Shown piece after piece: positions 7,531 through 19,125 of a stretch of DNA of 37,768 nucleotides (its first letter is position 1; the number at the start of each line of letters is the position of its first letter). The notes under the pieces are model-generated. The model worked only from the letters and a program-made list of their open reading frames with translations. It did no database searches and was not told where the DNA came from. Made by a program: the position numbers and the translations under genes. The DNA comes from Desulfobacula sp. (GTDB lineage Bacteria > Desulfobacterota > Desulfobacteria > Desulfobacterales > Desulfobacteraceae). Where the stretch lies: positions 1 through 37,768 of the forward strand of contig VMSR01000183.1 in the NCBI GenBank assembly GCA_013792075.1. Direction: 5' to 3'.

Positions 7531-7914
7531 ATGGCCGATATCACAAAAAATGATGTTATTGAATTTATAGCAAATATGAGTGTCCTCGATCTTTCAGAGC
7601 TTGTAAAAGAACTTGAAGAAAAATTTGGTGTAAGTGCAGCGGCGCCTGTTGGCTTTGCGGCTGCCATGCCGGCCGGAGATGCTGGGGCGGTAGAAGAAGA
7701 ACAAACTGAATTTAATGTTATCCTTGAAACCATTGGTGACAAGAAGATTAATGTTATCAAAGAAGTAAGAGCGATTACAGGTCTTGGCCTTAAAGAAGCC
7801 AAAGCATTGGTTGAAGAAGCGCCCAAAGCCATAAAAGAAGGCATTCCCAAAGCGGAAGCTGAAAAGATCAAAGAGCAGCTTGAGGGCGCAGGTGCACAGG
7901 TTTCTGTAAAATAG
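7531..7914 (+). CDS. rplL: 50S ribosomal protein L7/L12
   Basis: 127 residues. It has an N-terminal dimerisation domain ([26 protein letters not shown]), an Ala/Gly/Pro-rich hinge (about residues 37-55), and the C-terminal factor-binding domain with [28 protein letters not shown]12 dimers recruit EF-Tu and EF-G to the ribosome. The ribosome binding site is TTAGGAG, 7 nt before ATG. A hairpin with a short T run follows and probably attenuates transcription into rpoB. Confidence 0.97.
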   Translation: MADITKNDVIEFIANMSVLDLSELVKELEEKFGVSAAAPVGFAAAMPAGDAGAVEEEQTEFNVILETIGDKKINVIKEVRAITGLGLKEAKALVEEAPKAIKEGIPKAEAEKIKEQLEGAGAQVSVK

Positions 7915-7960
7915 TTTTGCATAGCTGATTTGCACGATAGAGAACGTGTATTAACTATAT

Positions 7961-7999
7961 GCGGGGACAAGGCACTCATACTGCCCTGTCTCCGCTTTT
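7961..7999 (+). terminator. Attenuator (partial terminator) between rplL and rpoB
   Basis: Arms GCGGGGACAAGGCA (7961-7974) and TGCCCTGTCTCCGC (7982-7995) pair over 14 positions with one G-U and one mismatch. The loop is 7 nt and is followed by TTTT. This matches the known rplL-rpoB attenuation that lowers polymerase relative to ribosomal protein output in E. coli. The short T run suggests partial read-through. Confidence 0.7.
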
Positions 8000-8029
8000 A
8001 CGGTTGGAAAAACTCACACGGGAGATATC

Positions 8030-11000
8030 ATGACCGGAAGTCTTTTGACGAATAAGCGTAATAGAAAAGAGTTTGGCAATAAAAGAAAGATAATTGATAT
8101 TCCTGATTTGATCGGAATGCAGCGTAATTCTTTTGAGAGTTTTCTCCAAAGAGATATCCTTCCCCAGGATCGGGAGGAAAAAGGACTTCATTCTGTATTT
8201 AAATCGGTATTCCCGATCAAGGATTTTACCGACACATCATCATTGGAATATGTTTCCTATTCCTTTGGTGAGTCAAAGCATTCAATGAAAGAGTGCATCA
8301 GTCGTGGGATGACCTATGACATTCCGGTTAATATTCGGGTTCGGCTGGTAGTCTATGATCGGGATAAAGAAACCGATGTTTCCGCTATCCGTGATATTAA
8401 AGAGCAGGAGATCTATTTCGGCACTATTCCATTGATGACTCCCCGGGGAACATTTATCATTAACGGGACTGAAAGAGCAGTTGTAAGCCAGCTTCATCGG
8501 TCGTCCGGTGTGTTTTTTGACCACGACAAAGGTAAAAATTATTCAACCGGTAAGATAATCTATAATGCAAGGGTTATCCCTGTGCGCGGTTCCTGGATAG
8601 ATATGGAAATCGATGCCAAGGATATCGTGAACATCCGCATTGACCGTAGAAGAAAATTTCCCGTTTCAATTCTGTTTAAATCTTTTGGATATACCAGCGA
8701 AGATATCCTGGATTTCTTTTATCAGAAAGAACATATTGTCAAGAAAAACGGTTCATTTTTCAAAGAATTTGTTGCCGATAATCTGGTTAGGCAACGGGCC
8801 AGTTTTGATATTAAATCCCCGGAGACCGGTGAGGTTGTCGTCAAGTCTGGCAGGATTTTCACCAAACGGGCACTTAAGCAACTGGCGGATGAAGGACTGG
8901 AGTTTATCCCGATTTCCAATGAAGATCTTATCAACAAAGGGTTTGCCAATGGTATTACAGATCCTAGAACAAATGAGATTGTTTTTAAGGCAGGGGATCT
9001 GATTGCTGAAGACACCTTTGAAATTATGGAAGACAATGGGATAAGCGACTTTCACATTCTGTATGTGGAGGCCAGAAGTTCTGATTCCATGCGCAAAACC
9101 CTGGTGACCGACAAAACAGAATCCAAGGAAGAGGCACTTATGGATATTTACCGGCGCCTGAGACCCGGTAATCCAGCCACGGTAGAGGTTGCCCAGGATT
9201 TCATAGATCATTTGTTTTTCCGTCAGGCCTACTATGATCTGTCCAAGGTTGGCCGGCTCAAAATGAACCATCGTCTTGGCGTGAATACCAAAATTGATGT
9301 AAAAACCTTGAGAAGAGAGGATGTGCTCCTAACGGCGGCCACCCTTATCGAACTCAAGGATACCCAGGGCCAGGTGGATGATATTGACCATCTTGGCAAT
9401 CGGCGTGTCAGGGCTGTTGGAGAACTGCTCGAAAATCATTACAGGATCGGCCTGGTTCGCATGGAAAGGGCCATCAAGGAAAAGATGAGCATGCAGGAAG
9501 TGGACGCCATGATGCCCCACGACCTGATCAATCCAAAGCCGGTTTCTGCAGTTGTGAGGGAATTTTTTGGTACCTCCCAGCTGTCCCAGTTCATGGATCA
9601 GACAAATCCCTTGTCCGAAACAACCCATAAAAGACGGCTTTCTGCCCTTGGACCAGGTGGTCTTACCCGTGAAAGAGCCGGTTTTGAAGTCAGGGATGTT
9701 CACCCGTCCCATTACGGAAGAATTTGCCCCATTGAAACACCGGAAGGACCCAATATCGGATTGATTGTCTCCTTGTGTACCTATGCACGGGTGAATGATT
9801 TTGGTTTCATTGAAACCCCTTTCAGGATTGCGGAAAATGGAAATGTGTCCAAGAAAATCAGGCATTTAAGTGCATTTGAAGAAAAAGAATTGCCCATCGG
9901 TCAGGCCAATGCGCCTTTGGATGTGCATGGAAACTTCATCAATCCCCTTGTGTCTGCCCGGGTGGGTGGTGAGTTTGAGATGATTGAAAACAAAGACATC
10001 AAATTTATGGATGTTTCTCCCAATCAGCTGGTATCTGTATCCGCCGCTCTGATCCCTTTTCTGGAAAATGATGATGCCAACAGGGCATTGATGGGATCCA
10101 ACATGCAGCGTCAGGCCGTACCCTTGATCCTGAGTGAAGCCCCTCTGGTGGGAACGGGTATGGAAAGTGTTGTGGCAAGGGATTCCGGTGTTACAATCGT
10201 TTCCGAATACGATGGCGTTGTTGTTGAGGTTGATTCCAAACGTATTGTGGTCCGGAATGACGACAACGAAAGCGGCAGTTTCGAAAAAGCGGTCTCCATT
10301 TATAGTTGTACAAAATTTGTTCGGTCTAACCAGAATACCTGTTTCAACCACAGACCCATTGTTGAAAAAGGAGAAACGGTTAAAAAAGGCCAGGTCATTG
10401 CCGATGGGCCTTCCACTGAAATGGGCGAACTTGCCCTGGGTAAAAATGTTACCGTAGCCTTCATGCCCTGGGATGGATACAATTATGAGGATTCCATCCT
10501 GGTGAGTGAGCGGCTTGTCAAGGATGGGGTATATACCTCTGTCCATGTTGAAGAATTTGAAGTTCTTGCAAGGGACACAAAACTGGGCAAGGAAGAAATT
10601 ACCAGGGATATTCCAAATGTAGGAGAAGAGGCGCTTAAAAACCTGGATGAAAGCGGTATTATCCGATTGGGCGCAGAAGTGCAGTCCGGAGATATCCTTG
10701 TGGGTAAGATTACCCCAAAGGGCGAGACCCAGCTTTCACCTGAGGAAAAATTGCTCCGGGCCATTTTTGGTGAAAAGGCAGGTGATGTTAAAGACACCTC
10801 CCTTTGTGTTCCCCCGGGTGTAAAAGGAAAGGTTATTGATGCCAAGGTCTTTTCCAGAAGAGGGCTGTCCAAGGATGACAGAACCCGTCTTATTGAAGAC
10901 GAAGAGATAGAACGTCTTGAAAAGGACAGGGATGATGAGATTAAGATAATCTCCGAGGTTGCCAGGGAAAAGGTGGAATCCATTCTTGATGGTCTGCAAA

Positions 11001-12157
11001 TTCTTGCGGGTCTGGAGAAAAACGGGAAGGTTCTCATCAAGGAAGGGGCCAAAGTAAAAGCAGATGCTTTTAAGAGTATCCCGGTTTCCATATTGGTGAA
11101 CGTTGCTGTAAGTGATCCCGTTTTGACCGAAAGAGTTCAGATTATATTGGAACATGCCCAGAACCAAATTAAGATTGCCAGAGAGCGTTTCAATCGTCAG
11201 GTTTCCAGGTTTGAAAAAGGAGATGATCTTCCTCCCGGTGTGCTTAAATTGATCAAAATAAGTGTGGCCATGCTGCGCGTACTTTCTGTTGGGGATAAAA
11301 TGGCCGGGCGCCATGGAAATAAAGGGGTTGTTTCAAGGATTTTAAGGGTCGAGGATCTTCCGTATTTTGCAGATGGCAGGCCCGTTGATATGGTGCTGAA
11401 CCCCTTGGGCGTTCCTTCACGTATGAATGTCGGGCAGATTCTTGAAATTCATCTGGGACATGCAGCTTTTGGACTGGGGCAACAGATTAATGAACTTTTG
11501 GAACAGGCAAAACTCGATCAGCTGAGGGAAAAAATGAGAACCATTTTTTCTTTGACCAAGAAGCAGAAAGCCGATCTGGCAGAGGATGTTCTTGCCAACA
11601 AGATAGATGCCATGTCCGATGATGAGCTGATTAAATTTGCTTCCATGTATCGAAGGGGTGTTCATACTGCAACGCCGGTTTTTGACGGCGCCACAGAGGA
11701 AGAAATTAAAGAAATGATAGAAATGGCAGGCTTTGATACTTCCGGTCAGGTTATCTTGCACGACGGCAGAACCGGAGAACCCTTTGACAAGCCGGTTACG
11801 GTGGGAACCTTGTATATGCTCAAGCTTCACCATCTGGTTGATGATAAACTTCATGCCCGTTCCATCGGGCCCTATTCCCTTGTTACCCAGCAGCCTTTGG
11901 GCGGTAAAGCCCAATTTGGGGGGCAGAGACTTGGAGAGATGGAGGTTTGGGCAATGGAAGCGTATGGTGCAGCCCATGCTTTGCAGGAATTTTTGACCGT
12001 AAAATCCGATGATATGACCGGTAGAACCCGGATGTATGAAAAAATAGTCAAAGGCCAGAATGTTCTTGAACCGGGAATGCCTGAATCTTTCAGGGTCCTG
12101 ATAAAAGAACTCAATAGTCTGGGTTTGGACATGAATCTTATAGAAGGAACCAAATAA
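8030..12157 (+). CDS. rpoB: DNA-directed RNA polymerase subunit beta
   Basis: 1375 residues, full length. The rifampicin-pocket region at about residues 514-545 reads [15 protein letters not shown], then [14 protein letters not shown]. The residues equal to E. coli Asp516, His526 and Ser531 are the sensitive-type ones. The motif [15 protein letters not shown] (about 1087-1100) holds active-centre lysines, and the C-terminal region with [15 protein letters not shown] is intact. With beta' it forms the catalytic cleft. The ribosome binding site is GGGAGAT, 5-6 nt before ATG. The stop is 11 nt before the rpoC start, so the two are translated from one message. Confidence 0.98.
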   Translation: MTGSLLTNKRNRKEFGNKRKIIDIPDLIGMQRNSFESFLQRDILPQDREEKGLHSVFKSVFPIKDFTDTSSLEYVSYSFGESKHSMKECISRGMTYDIPVNIRVRLVVYDRDKETDVSAIRDIKEQEIYFGTIPLMTPRGTFIINGTERAVVSQLHRSSGVFFDHDKGKNYSTGKIIYNARVIPVRGSWIDMEIDAKDIVNIRIDRRRKFPVSILFKSFGYTSEDILDFFYQKEHIVKKNGSFFKEFVADNLVRQRASFDIKSPETGEVVVKSGRIFTKRALKQLADEGLEFIPISNEDLINKGFANGITDPRTNEIVFKAGDLIAEDTFEIMEDNGISDFHILYVEARSSDSMRKTLVTDKTESKEEALMDIYRRLRPGNPATVEVAQDFIDHLFFRQAYYDLSKVGRLKMNHRLGVNTKIDVKTLRREDVLLTAATLIELKDTQGQVDDIDHLGNRRVRAVGELLENHYRIGLVRMERAIKEKMSMQEVDAMMPHDLINPKPVSAVVREFFGTSQLSQFMDQTNPLSETTHKRRLSALGPGGLTRERAGFEVRDVHPSHYGRICPIETPEGPNIGLIVSLCTYARVNDFGFIETPFRIAENGNVSKKIRHLSAFEEKELPIGQANAPLDVHGNFINPLVSARVGGEFEMIENKDIKFMDVSPNQLVSVSAALIPFLENDDANRALMGSNMQRQAVPLILSEAPLVGTGMESVVARDSGVTIVSEYDGVVVEVDSKRIVVRNDDNESGSFEKAVSIYSCTKFVRSNQNTCFNHRPIVEKGETVKKGQVIADGPSTEMGELALGKNVTVAFMPWDGYNYEDSILVSERLVKDGVYTSVHVEEFEVLARDTKLGKEEITRDIPNVGEEALKNLDESGIIRLGAEVQSGDILVGKITPKGETQLSPEEKLLRAIFGEKAGDVKDTSLCVPPGVKGKVIDAKVFSRRGLSKDDRTRLIEDEEIERLEKDRDDEIKIISEVAREKVESILDGLQILAGLEKNGKVLIKEGAKVKADAFKSIPVSILVNVAVSDPVLTERVQIILEHAQNQIKIARERFNRQVSRFEKGDDLPPGVLKLIKISVAMLRVLSVGDKMAGRHGNKGVVSRILRVEDLPYFADGRPVDMVLNPLGVPSRMNVGQILEIHLGHAAFGLGQQINELLEQAKLDQLREKMRTIFSLTKKQKADLAEDVLANKIDAMSDDELIKFASMYRRGVHTATPVFDGATEEEIKEMIEMAGFDTSGQVILHDGRTGEPFDKPVTVGTLYMLKLHHLVDDKLHARSIGPYSLVTQQPLGGKAQFGGQRLGEMEVWAMEAYGAAHALQEFLTVKSDDMTGRTRMYEKIVKGQNVLEPGMPESFRVLIKELNSLGLDMNLIEGTK

Positions 12158-12168
12158 GGAGAAGACAT

Positions 12169-15100
12169 TTGGATAATATATATGATTTCTTCGCAAAACC
12201 GAAAGATCCTAGGGTTTATAAGGGCGTACAGATCAGCCTTGCCTCATCCGACCAGATTCGGGAGTGGTCTCATGGTGAAATCAAAAAGCCGGAAACAATA
12301 AACTACAGGACTTTCAAGCCGGAACGGGACGGTCTCTTCTGTGCGAAGGTTTTTGGTCCGACCAAAGACTATGAATGTAATTGTGGTAAATACAAACGCA
12401 TGAAGCACAGGGGAGTTGTCTGTGAAAAATGCGGGGTTGAAGTGATTCAATCCAAGGTCAGAAGAGAGCGTATGGCGCATATTGAGCTTGCCTCTCCCGT
12501 GTCCCATATCTGGTTTTTAAAAAGTCTTCCCAGCAAAATTGGAAACGTGCTGGATCTGACATTAAAGAACCTTGAAAAAGTATTGTATTTTGATTCCTAT
12601 CTCGTGATTGATCCCAAAGATACGGGCTTAAAAAAAATGCAGCTTCTTTCGGATGATCAATATTATGAAGCCTTGGAAACCTTTGGTGATGGGTTCGAGG
12701 CAGGAATTGGTGCTGAAGCCATTCTCAAGTTGCTGGACGAGATTGATCTCCAGGCCACCCATGATATGCTGCAAGAGGAAATCAGCCTGACAAAATCTGT
12801 TGCCAAACAGCAGAAAATGTCCAAACGGCTGAAGGTAATTGACGCTTTTTTGAGTTCAGGGATCGAACCCACCCGGATGATATTGACGGCCTGCCCGATT
12901 TTGCCGCCGGATTTAAGACCCCTGGTGCCCCTTGAGGGCGGTCGGTTTGCCACCTCTGATTTGAATGACCTCTATCGAAGGGTTCTTAATCGGAACAACA
13001 GGCTTAAACGTCTGGTGGATCTGAATGCACCCGACATCATTGTCCGCAATGAGAAAAGAATGCTCCAGGAGTCGGTGGATGTATTGTTTGACAATGGTCG
13101 GCATGGACGGGTGGTCACGGGAACCAATAAGCGGCCGTTGAAATCCCTGAGTGATACCTTGAAAGGAAAACAGGGGCGGTTCCGCCAGAACCTTCTGGGC
13201 AAGCGGGTTGATTACTCTGGGCGAACCGTTATTACGGTTGGATCGGAACTTCGACTCCACCAGTGCGGGATCCCCAAGAAGATGGCCCTGGAATTGTTTA
13301 AACCCTTTATTTATAATTATCTGGAAAAAAAGGGATTGGTCTCTACCGTCAAAAGTGCCAAGAAAATGGTGGAACGCGAGGAAACAGAGGTCTGGGATGC
13401 ATTGGAATCGGTTGTTAAGGAATATCCAGTCATGCTGAACCGGGCGCCAACCCTCCATCGGTTGGGGTTCCAGGCCTTTGAGCCGGTTTTGATTGAAGGC
13501 AAGGCGATCCAGCTTCATCCCCTGGTCTGTCCGGCTTTTAATGCCGATTTTGACGGTGACCAGATGGCGGTACACATTCCGCTTTCCCTTGAGGCAGTTC
13601 TGGAAGCCCGCATTATGATGCTGTCCACCAATAACATCCTGTCTCCGGCCAATGGTCAGCCCATCATTGTTCCCACCCAGGATATTGTATTGGGTATTTA
13701 TTATATGACCCGGGCCGTAAAAGGCCAGAGAGGGGAGGGAATTCGGTTTTCCAGCCTCGAAGAAGTCCGGCAGGCCTTTGATGCCGGAGAGCTTGCCTTG
13801 CATGCAAAAATCAAGGTTAGAATTGACGGCAAGATGTTTGATACCACGACCGGTCGTATTTTATTGTGGGAAACCATTCCAGGAGATACACTTCTGGCGT
13901 TAAGCCGTATTCGCACAGATTCCCTTGAATCCTGTGAGGCAGCCCTTGAAGAACTTAAAGCCGGCAAAGACTTTGAAACGGTTTTAAAGAAATATTCAGA
14001 CGATGAGATTAAAAAAACCAGGGGCGAAACCGGTATACTGACCCGCAAGGAATTTAAAAATATCTTTCAGGTGTCTGATGTGGTCGTTGAGCAGTTGTTC
14101 CGTTTTAAAGAAGATCAGTTCACCGATGTTCGGATGGTGGGGGATAAATACACCATATTCAAAGTGGATGAACGTAAAACCACTCTGCCGTTTAATCTGG
14201 TGAACAAGCTCATGGACAAATCTTCCATTGTTAATCTGATTGATTATGCCTATCGAAATATCGGGCTCAAAGAGACCGTCGTCCTTTCCGACAGGCTTAA
14301 AGATATCGGATATAAACACTCAACCCTTGGCGGACTGTCCATTTGTGTTGATGATATGATTATCCCCAGTCAAAAATGGGAAATGATCGCCAAAGCTGAA
14401 AAGCATATTGAAGATATAAAAGACCAGTATTCAGAAGGGTTGATTACCCAGGGCGAGAAATATAATAAGGTGGTTGATATCTGGGCCCAGGCCACGGATG
14501 ATATTGCCAACGCCATGATGGAAGTGATGAAGAATCCAACGGGTGTTGCGGATTCAGAGGGAACAGCCGCGATCAATGCTGTCTATATCATGGCCGATTC
14601 CGGCGCCCGTGGTTCCAAGGACCAGATGCGCCAGTTGGCAGGTATGCGTGGGTTGATGGCCAAACCCTCTGGAGAAATCATTGAAAACCCTATTACTGCC
14701 TGTTTCAGGGAAGGGCTATCCGTTCTCCAGTATTTTATATCCACACATGGTGCCCGCAAAGGTCTGGCCGATACCGCACTTAAAACAGCCAACTCCGGAT
14801 ATTTAACCCGGCGGCTTGCCGATGTCGGACAAGATTGTACGATAATTGAAGTTGATTGTGGTACCATCAACGGAATAGAGGTGGAATCCCTGTACGAGGG
14901 GGGTGAGATCATCCAGACACTGGGCGAGAGAATCCTCGGCCGGGTTACCCAGGAAGATGTCCGTGATCCCTATTCCGATGAATTCATTGTGGGGGTTGAC
15001 ACAGAGCTCAATGAAGGCCATGTGGTCAAAATTGAAGCCGCCGGCGTTCAAAAGGTAAAGATCCGGTCAGTCTTGACCTGTAATTCAAGGCACGGGGTTT

Positions 15101-16548
15101 GTTCCCGCTGCTATGGCCGCGACCTTGCCCATGGTGTAACCGTTGAAATCGGTCAGGCCATTGGTATTGTGGCCGCCCAGTCCATAGGGGAGCCCGGTAC
15201 CCAGCTTACCATGCGTACCTTTCATATTGGTGGAACCGCTTCAAGAAAGGTTGAAGTGGCTGAAATCAAAGCAAGGGTCGGCGGTATACTTCGGTACAAT
15301 GAAGATATCCAGACAGTAACCTCTTCGGACAATCAAGTGATTGTAATGAACCGTAAAGGCGGTGGTATCAACATTGTGGGCCATGAAGGCCGGGAGCGGG
15401 CAAAGGAAACCGTTATTTACGGTGCAACCCTCCATGTCAAGGATGGCCAGGAAATTCAACCAGGGGATATTATTGCAACCTGGGACCCCTTTACCACTCC
15501 GATCATTACGGAAGTAACCGGAAGGGTTCGTTTTTCGGACATCGAAGTCGGCAATACCGTTCAAGAGCAGATCGACCCGGTTACAGGTAAGGTTTCCAGG
15601 ACGATTATCGAAGGGAAAGACTCTGAAATTCGTCCCAGAATTACCCTTCGGGACAAGGAAGGTAAGGCCGTTAAAATGGAAAATGCCAAAACTCCGGCCC
15701 GTTATTACCTGCCGGTAAATGCAATTCTGACGGTTGAAGAAGATGACAATATCATGGCGGGTGAAATTATCGCCAAGTTGCCCAGGGCCACCACCAAAAC
15801 CAAGGATATCACCGGTGGTCTGCCGCGGGTTGCTGAACTCTTTGAGGTACGAAAACCCAAAGATCCGGGTGTGTTAACTGAGATTGATGGATATGTACTG
15901 GTTTCCAAGGGAACCAAAGGGCGTCAGAAGGTAACGGTCACCCCGGCTGATATTGGAGAGAAAAAAGAATATTCCATACCCAAGGGGCAGCATGTAACCG
16001 TTTATGACGGTGATTATGTCAAGGCAGGTGATCCCTTGATTGCAGGTTCAGCAAATCCCCAGGATATCATGAATATCAAGGGAGAAGTTGCCCTTGCCAA
16101 GTATCTGGTGGATGAGGTCCAGGAAGTTTACCGACTCCAGGGAGTGCGGATCAATGACAAGCATATTGAAGTTGTGATTCGTCAGATGATGCGGAGGGTT
16201 AAAATTATCAGCAAAGGCGATACCAATTTTATCCCCGATGAGCAGGTGGACCGGCTTCTTTTTGAAGAAAAGAACCGTGAGGTGGCCATGAGCGGTGGAG
16301 AGCCGGCAAAGGGCGAACCCTTGATTCTGGGAATTACCAAAGCCTCTCTGTCAACCGACAGTTTTCTGTCTGCAGCTTCTTTCCAGGAGACAACCAAGGT
16401 GCTGACGCTTGCAGCAATTGAAGGCAAGTATGACAGCCTTAAAGGGTTAAAAGAGAATGTGGTCATGGGAAGGCTTATACCGGCCGGAACCGGGTTTGCC
16501 GGATACCAGGATGTTGAAGTGGGCTTTGTTGAAGTGGCTGAGGTGTAA
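12169..16548 (+). CDS. rpoC: DNA-directed RNA polymerase subunit beta' with an inserted parvulin-like domain
   Basis: 1459 residues from a TTG start with AAGGAGAA 6 nt before it. The first zinc site is Cys70/72/85/88. The catalytic [10 protein letters not shown] has Asp460/462/464, the same numbers as E. coli. The second zinc site is Cys897/971/978/981, shifted +83 from E. coli 814/888/895/898. The shift comes mainly from an insertion at about residues 573-671 that resembles a PpiC/parvulin domain (separate entry). The trigger-loop region ([21 protein letters not shown]) is followed by an SI3-type beta-rich insertion as in other proteobacteria. It supplies the catalytic Mg site and the DNA clamp of the polymerase and lies directly behind rpoB. 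Confidence 0.98.
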   Translation: MDNIYDFFAKPKDPRVYKGVQISLASSDQIREWSHGEIKKPETINYRTFKPERDGLFCAKVFGPTKDYECNCGKYKRMKHRGVVCEKCGVEVIQSKVRRERMAHIELASPVSHIWFLKSLPSKIGNVLDLTLKNLEKVLYFDSYLVIDPKDTGLKKMQLLSDDQYYEALETFGDGFEAGIGAEAILKLLDEIDLQATHDMLQEEISLTKSVAKQQKMSKRLKVIDAFLSSGIEPTRMILTACPILPPDLRPLVPLEGGRFATSDLNDLYRRVLNRNNRLKRLVDLNAPDIIVRNEKRMLQESVDVLFDNGRHGRVVTGTNKRPLKSLSDTLKGKQGRFRQNLLGKRVDYSGRTVITVGSELRLHQCGIPKKMALELFKPFIYNYLEKKGLVSTVKSAKKMVEREETEVWDALESVVKEYPVMLNRAPTLHRLGFQAFEPVLIEGKAIQLHPLVCPAFNADFDGDQMAVHIPLSLEAVLEARIMMLSTNNILSPANGQPIIVPTQDIVLGIYYMTRAVKGQRGEGIRFSSLEEVRQAFDAGELALHAKIKVRIDGKMFDTTTGRILLWETIPGDTLLALSRIRTDSLESCEAALEELKAGKDFETVLKKYSDDEIKKTRGETGILTRKEFKNIFQVSDVVVEQLFRFKEDQFTDVRMVGDKYTIFKVDERKTTLPFNLVNKLMDKSSIVNLIDYAYRNIGLKETVVLSDRLKDIGYKHSTLGGLSICVDDMIIPSQKWEMIAKAEKHIEDIKDQYSEGLITQGEKYNKVVDIWAQATDDIANAMMEVMKNPTGVADSEGTAAINAVYIMADSGARGSKDQMRQLAGMRGLMAKPSGEIIENPITACFREGLSVLQYFISTHGARKGLADTALKTANSGYLTRRLADVGQDCTIIEVDCGTINGIEVESLYEGGEIIQTLGERILGRVTQEDVRDPYSDEFIVGVDTELNEGHVVKIEAAGVQKVKIRSVLTCNSRHGVCSRCYGRDLAHGVTVEIGQAIGIVAAQSIGEPGTQLTMRTFHIGGTASRKVEVAEIKARVGGILRYNEDIQTVTSSDNQVIVMNRKGGGINIVGHEGRERAKETVIYGATLHVKDGQEIQPGDIIATWDPFTTPIITEVTGRVRFSDIEVGNTVQEQIDPVTGKVSRTIIEGKDSEIRPRITLRDKEGKAVKMENAKTPARYYLPVNAILTVEEDDNIMAGEIIAKLPRATTKTKDITGGLPRVAELFEVRKPKDPGVLTEIDGYVLVSKGTKGRQKVTVTPADIGEKKEYSIPKGQHVTVYDGDYVKAGDPLIAGSANPQDIMNIKGEVALAKYLVDEVQEVYRLQGVRINDKHIEVVIRQMMRRVKIISKGDTNFIPDEQVDRLLFEEKNREVAMSGGEPAKGEPLILGITKASLSTDSFLSAASFQETTKVLTLAAIEGKYDSLKGLKENVVMGRLIPAGTGFAGYQDVEVGFVEVAEV
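13885..14181 (+). other. Parvulin-like insertion within beta' (about residues 573-671)
   Basis: E. coli beta' reads VPKGLPYSIVNQ at this place. Here IPGD is followed by about 97 extra residues before TLPFNLVNK. The extra segment follows the order of a PpiC-type rotamase domain: [29 protein letters not shown], a helix, [13 protein letters not shown], and [11 protein letters not shown]. These correspond to the parvulin pattern L..G.DF, A..YS.D....GG.LG, F.L..G.....V and GYHIIKV.ER. The active-site His of GYHII is replaced (KYTIF), so a binding rather than catalytic role is likely. The insertion sits just before the rim helices of the secondary channel, where Gre factors and DksA dock. The homology is inferred by eye. 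Confidence 0.65.
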
Positions 16549-16564
16549 AGAGAAATAAAAAAAC

Positions 16565-16593
16565 TTGACATTTTTACAAAGTGAAAGTAGAAT
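16565..16593 (+). promoter_or_regulatory. Strong sigma-70-type promoter of the str/S10/spc/alpha genes
   Basis: A perfect -35 TTGACA (16565-16570), a 17-bp spacer, and TAGAAT (16588-16593, 5/6) lie in the 102-nt rpoC-rpsL gap. A small hairpin GTCG-TATATGG-CGAC follows within the leader. This is the best promoter in the window and should drive rpsL and everything downstream. Confidence 0.8.
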
Positions 16594-16650
16594 TGAATAT
16601 TTTGTCGTATATGGCGACGTATTACATTGATAAGGAGCGTTGGGAAAGTT

Positions 16651-17022
16651 ATGCCGACCATTAATCAGTTGGTTAGAAAAGGTAGGAAAAAAGCAGAAAA
16701 AAAGGTCAGCACACCTGCATTAAAGGGTGGGCCTCAAAAACGCGGTGTGTGTACCAGGGTGTATACGTCGACTCCGAAAAAACCGAACTCTGCTTTGAGA
16801 AAAGTGGCAAGGGTTCGTTTGACCACCGGTATGGAGGTCTCTGCATATATTCCGGGCATGGGTCATAACTTGCAGGAGCATTCGGTTGTTCTGGTAAGGG
16901 GTGGCAGGGTAAAGGATTTACCCGGTGTTCGCTATCACATCGTCAGGGGTGCACTTGATACCCTGGGCGTAGACGACAGAAGGCAAGGTCGTTCCAAATA
17001 TGGAGCCAAGCGGCCCAAATAG
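16651..17022 (+). CDS. rpsL: 30S ribosomal protein S12
   Basis: 123 residues from the ATG at 16651 ([12 protein letters not shown], the canonical start). S12 lies at the decoding centre and controls accuracy. The conserved loops [13 protein letters not shown] and [14 protein letters not shown] carry the lysines that determine streptomycin sensitivity, both wild type. A TTG at 16627 would add eight residues and is less likely. AAGGAG lies 13 nt before ATG, which is rather far, with GGGAAAG as a closer alternative. It is first in the str operon and directly behind the strong promoter. Confidence 0.96.
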   Translation: MPTINQLVRKGRKKAEKKVSTPALKGGPQKRGVCTRVYTSTPKKPNSALRKVARVRLTTGMEVSAYIPGMGHNLQEHSVVLVRGGRVKDLPGVRYHIVRGALDTLGVDDRRQGRSKYGAKRPK

Positions 17023-17072
17023 TCGCATATACATTGGAAGTTATTAATAGACAATATTGGTGGATATGACAA

Positions 17073-17540
17073 ATGGCAGAAAAAGAAATTAGTATAGAAA
17101 ATCTGACGAAGGATGCTACGCAGGAAGAAAAGCTTGCTGCTAGATTTGTGAATTGCGTCATGAAGCAAGGCAAAAAAAATGCTGCCCGCAGGGCGGTAAC
17201 CCAGGCATTGTCCATCGCCCAGGAAAAGGTCGGAGAACCCGCTCTTGACATATTTAAAAAGGCAATCGATAATATCAGGCCTTCTGTTGAGGTAAAATCA
17301 AGAAGAATCGGCGGGTCCACCTACCAGGTGCCCACTGATATTAAGCCCAGCCGGCAGACTGCCCTTGCGTTTCGTTGGTTGATTAATTTCAGCCGGAAAC
17401 GGTCTGAAAAAGGGTATGCAAACAAATTGGCTTCCGAGCTGTTGGATGCATACAACAAAAGGGGTGGAGCCGTTAAGAAAAGAGAAGACACGCACAAAAT
17501 GGCAGATGCAAACAAGGCATTTGCCCATTTTCGGTTTTAA
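17073..17540 (+). CDS. rpsG: 30S ribosomal protein S7 with an unusual N-terminus
   Basis: 155 residues. From residue 24 on it is a clear S7: RFVNCVMKQGKKNAARRAV, RPSVEVKSRRIGGSTYQVP, and the C-terminal AVKKREDTHKMADANKAFAHFRF. S7 starts assembly of the 30S head and touches the E site and S11. Odd: the usual basic tail (pattern MPRRR...ILPDPKY) is replaced by an acidic stretch, MAEKEISIENLTKDATQEE. Nothing upstream in any frame restores the usual tail. The ribosome binding site is weak (GGTGG about 9-12 nt before ATG). It is between rpsL and tuf, with fusA absent. Confidence 0.93.
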   Translation: MAEKEISIENLTKDATQEEKLAARFVNCVMKQGKKNAARRAVTQALSIAQEKVGEPALDIFKKAIDNIRPSVEVKSRRIGGSTYQVPTDIKPSRQTALAFRWLINFSRKRSEKGYANKLASELLDAYNKRGGAVKKREDTHKMADANKAFAHFRF

Positions 17541-17587
17541 ATATTTTTAAAATATCCTGAAAACATTCCACAGGAGGAATCAAGAAG

Positions 17588-18781
17588 ATGGCTAAGGAAA
17601 AATTTGAGCGGAACAAGCCGCATGTGAACATAGGGACAATTGGTCATATCGATCATGGTAAGACGACTCTTACAGCAGCAATTACCAAACATGCTGCTTT
17701 AAAGAGTGGTGGTAAATTTGTTCCGTTTGATGAGATTGACAAAGCGCCTGAAGAAAGAGAGCGCGGTATCACCATTGCAACAGCCCATGTTGAGTATGAG
17801 ACGGCTAACCGGCATTATGCCCACGTGGATTGCCCGGGTCATGCCGATTATATCAAAAACATGATCACCGGAGCAGCCCAGATGGATGGTGCAATTCTGG
17901 TTGTTAGTGCCGATGACGGTCCCATGCCCCAGACAAGAGAGCATATTCTTCTTGCCCGGCAGGTGGGCGTGCCCTCGATTGTTGTCTTTTTGAACAAATG
18001 TGACATGGTCGACGACGAAGAGCTGATTGAATTGGTTGAGATGGAGCTCCAGGAGCTTCTGGATACCTATGAATTCCCAGGAGAAGATACGCCTATTATC
18101 AGAGGGTCTGCTCTGAAAGCGCTAGAATGTGACGATGTGAACGGTGATGATGCAAAATGCATTTTTGAGCTGCTCGACATTTTGGACTCCTATGTTCCTG
18201 AGCCGGAAAGAGATACAGACAAGCCATTTTTGATGCCCATCGAGGATGTGTTCAGCATCTCCGGTCGTGGTACGGTTGTAACCGGAAGAATTGACCGTGG
18301 TATTGTCAAGACCAGTGAAGAAATTGAAATTGTGGGTATCAGAGACACTCAGAAAACCGTTTGTACGGGTGTTGAAATGTTCAGAAAACTTCTGGATGAA
18401 GGCCGGGCCGGTGATAATGTCGGTTTGTTGCTTCGCGGTACCAAAAGAGATCAGGTTGAAAGGGGCCAGGTTGTTGCCAAACCCGGTACCATCAAACCCC
18501 ATACAAAATTCAAAGCAGAAATGTATGCTCTGAGCAAAGAAGAAGGCGGACGTCATACCCCGTTTTTTACTGGATACAGACCCCAGTTCTTTTTCAGAAC
18601 CACAGATATTACCGGCGTCCTGACCCTTGAAGAAGGTGTTGAGATGATCATGCCGGGTGACAATGCAACCATTAACGTTGAGCTGATAAACCCCATCGCA
18701 ATGGAAAAAGAACTCAGGTTTGCGATCAGAGAGGGTGGACGTACTGTCGGTGCCGGCGTTATCGGTGAAATCGTTGAATAA
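17588..18781 (+). CDS. tuf: Elongation factor Tu (second copy)
   Basis: 397 residues, same length as the copy at 3162. All GTPase motifs are intact: [16 protein letters not shown] and NKCDMVDD. The ribosome binding site and start context (AGGAGGAATCAAGAAG before ATG) nearly repeat those of the first copy. The two genes differ often at silent sites but are almost identical over about 114 nt (17907-18020 against 3481-3594). The place is where tufA stands in the str operon, but fusA is missing before it. Behind it comes rpsJ after only 15 nt, linking str and S10 operons. Confidence 0.98.
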   Translation: MAKEKFERNKPHVNIGTIGHIDHGKTTLTAAITKHAALKSGGKFVPFDEIDKAPEERERGITIATAHVEYETANRHYAHVDCPGHADYIKNMITGAAQMDGAILVVSADDGPMPQTREHILLARQVGVPSIVVFLNKCDMVDDEELIELVEMELQELLDTYEFPGEDTPIIRGSALKALECDDVNGDDAKCIFELLDILDSYVPEPERDTDKPFLMPIEDVFSISGRGTVVTGRIDRGIVKTSEEIEIVGIRDTQKTVCTGVEMFRKLLDEGRAGDNVGLLLRGTKRDQVERGQVVAKPGTIKPHTKFKAEMYALSKEEGGRHTPFFTGYRPQFFFRTTDITGVLTLEEGVEMIMPGDNATINVELINPIAMEKELRFAIREGGRTVGAGVIGEIVE

Positions 18782-18796
18782 GAAAGAACTATAATC

Positions 18797-19105
18797 ATGT
18801 TGAAAACTAAAATACGGATCAGGCTTAAGGCCTATGATCATAAGTTGCTTGATCAGTCTTCGGTAGATATAGTTGATACTGCAAGGAAAACCGGTGCCAA
18901 AATTGTGGGACCGGTTCCCCTTCCGACCAGGATCAACAAATTCACCGTGCTGCGGTCTCCCCATGTGAACAAGAAATCACGGGAGCAGTTTGAAATCAGA
19001 ACCCACAAACGGATGATGGATATTCTCGAGCCGACGCAGCAGACGGTAGACGCGTTGATGAAGCTGGATCTATCCCCCGGCGTTGACGTGGAAATTAAAT
19101 TGTAG
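18797..19105 (+). CDS. rpsJ: 30S ribosomal protein S10 (NusE)
   Basis: 102 residues, full length ([21 protein letters not shown]). [35 protein letters not shown] is the conserved core containing the long loop that reaches into the 30S head. S10 also partners NusB and NusG in antitermination and in transcription-translation coupling. Both partner interfaces appear normal. It is first gene of the S10 operon, here without its own visible leader. Confidence 0.97.
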   Translation: MLKTKIRIRLKAYDHKLLDQSSVDIVDTARKTGAKIVGPVPLPTRINKFTVLRSPHVNKKSREQFEIRTHKRMMDILEPTQQTVDALMKLDLSPGVDVEIKL

Positions 19106-19125
19106 TTCAATAACAGGAACAAATT

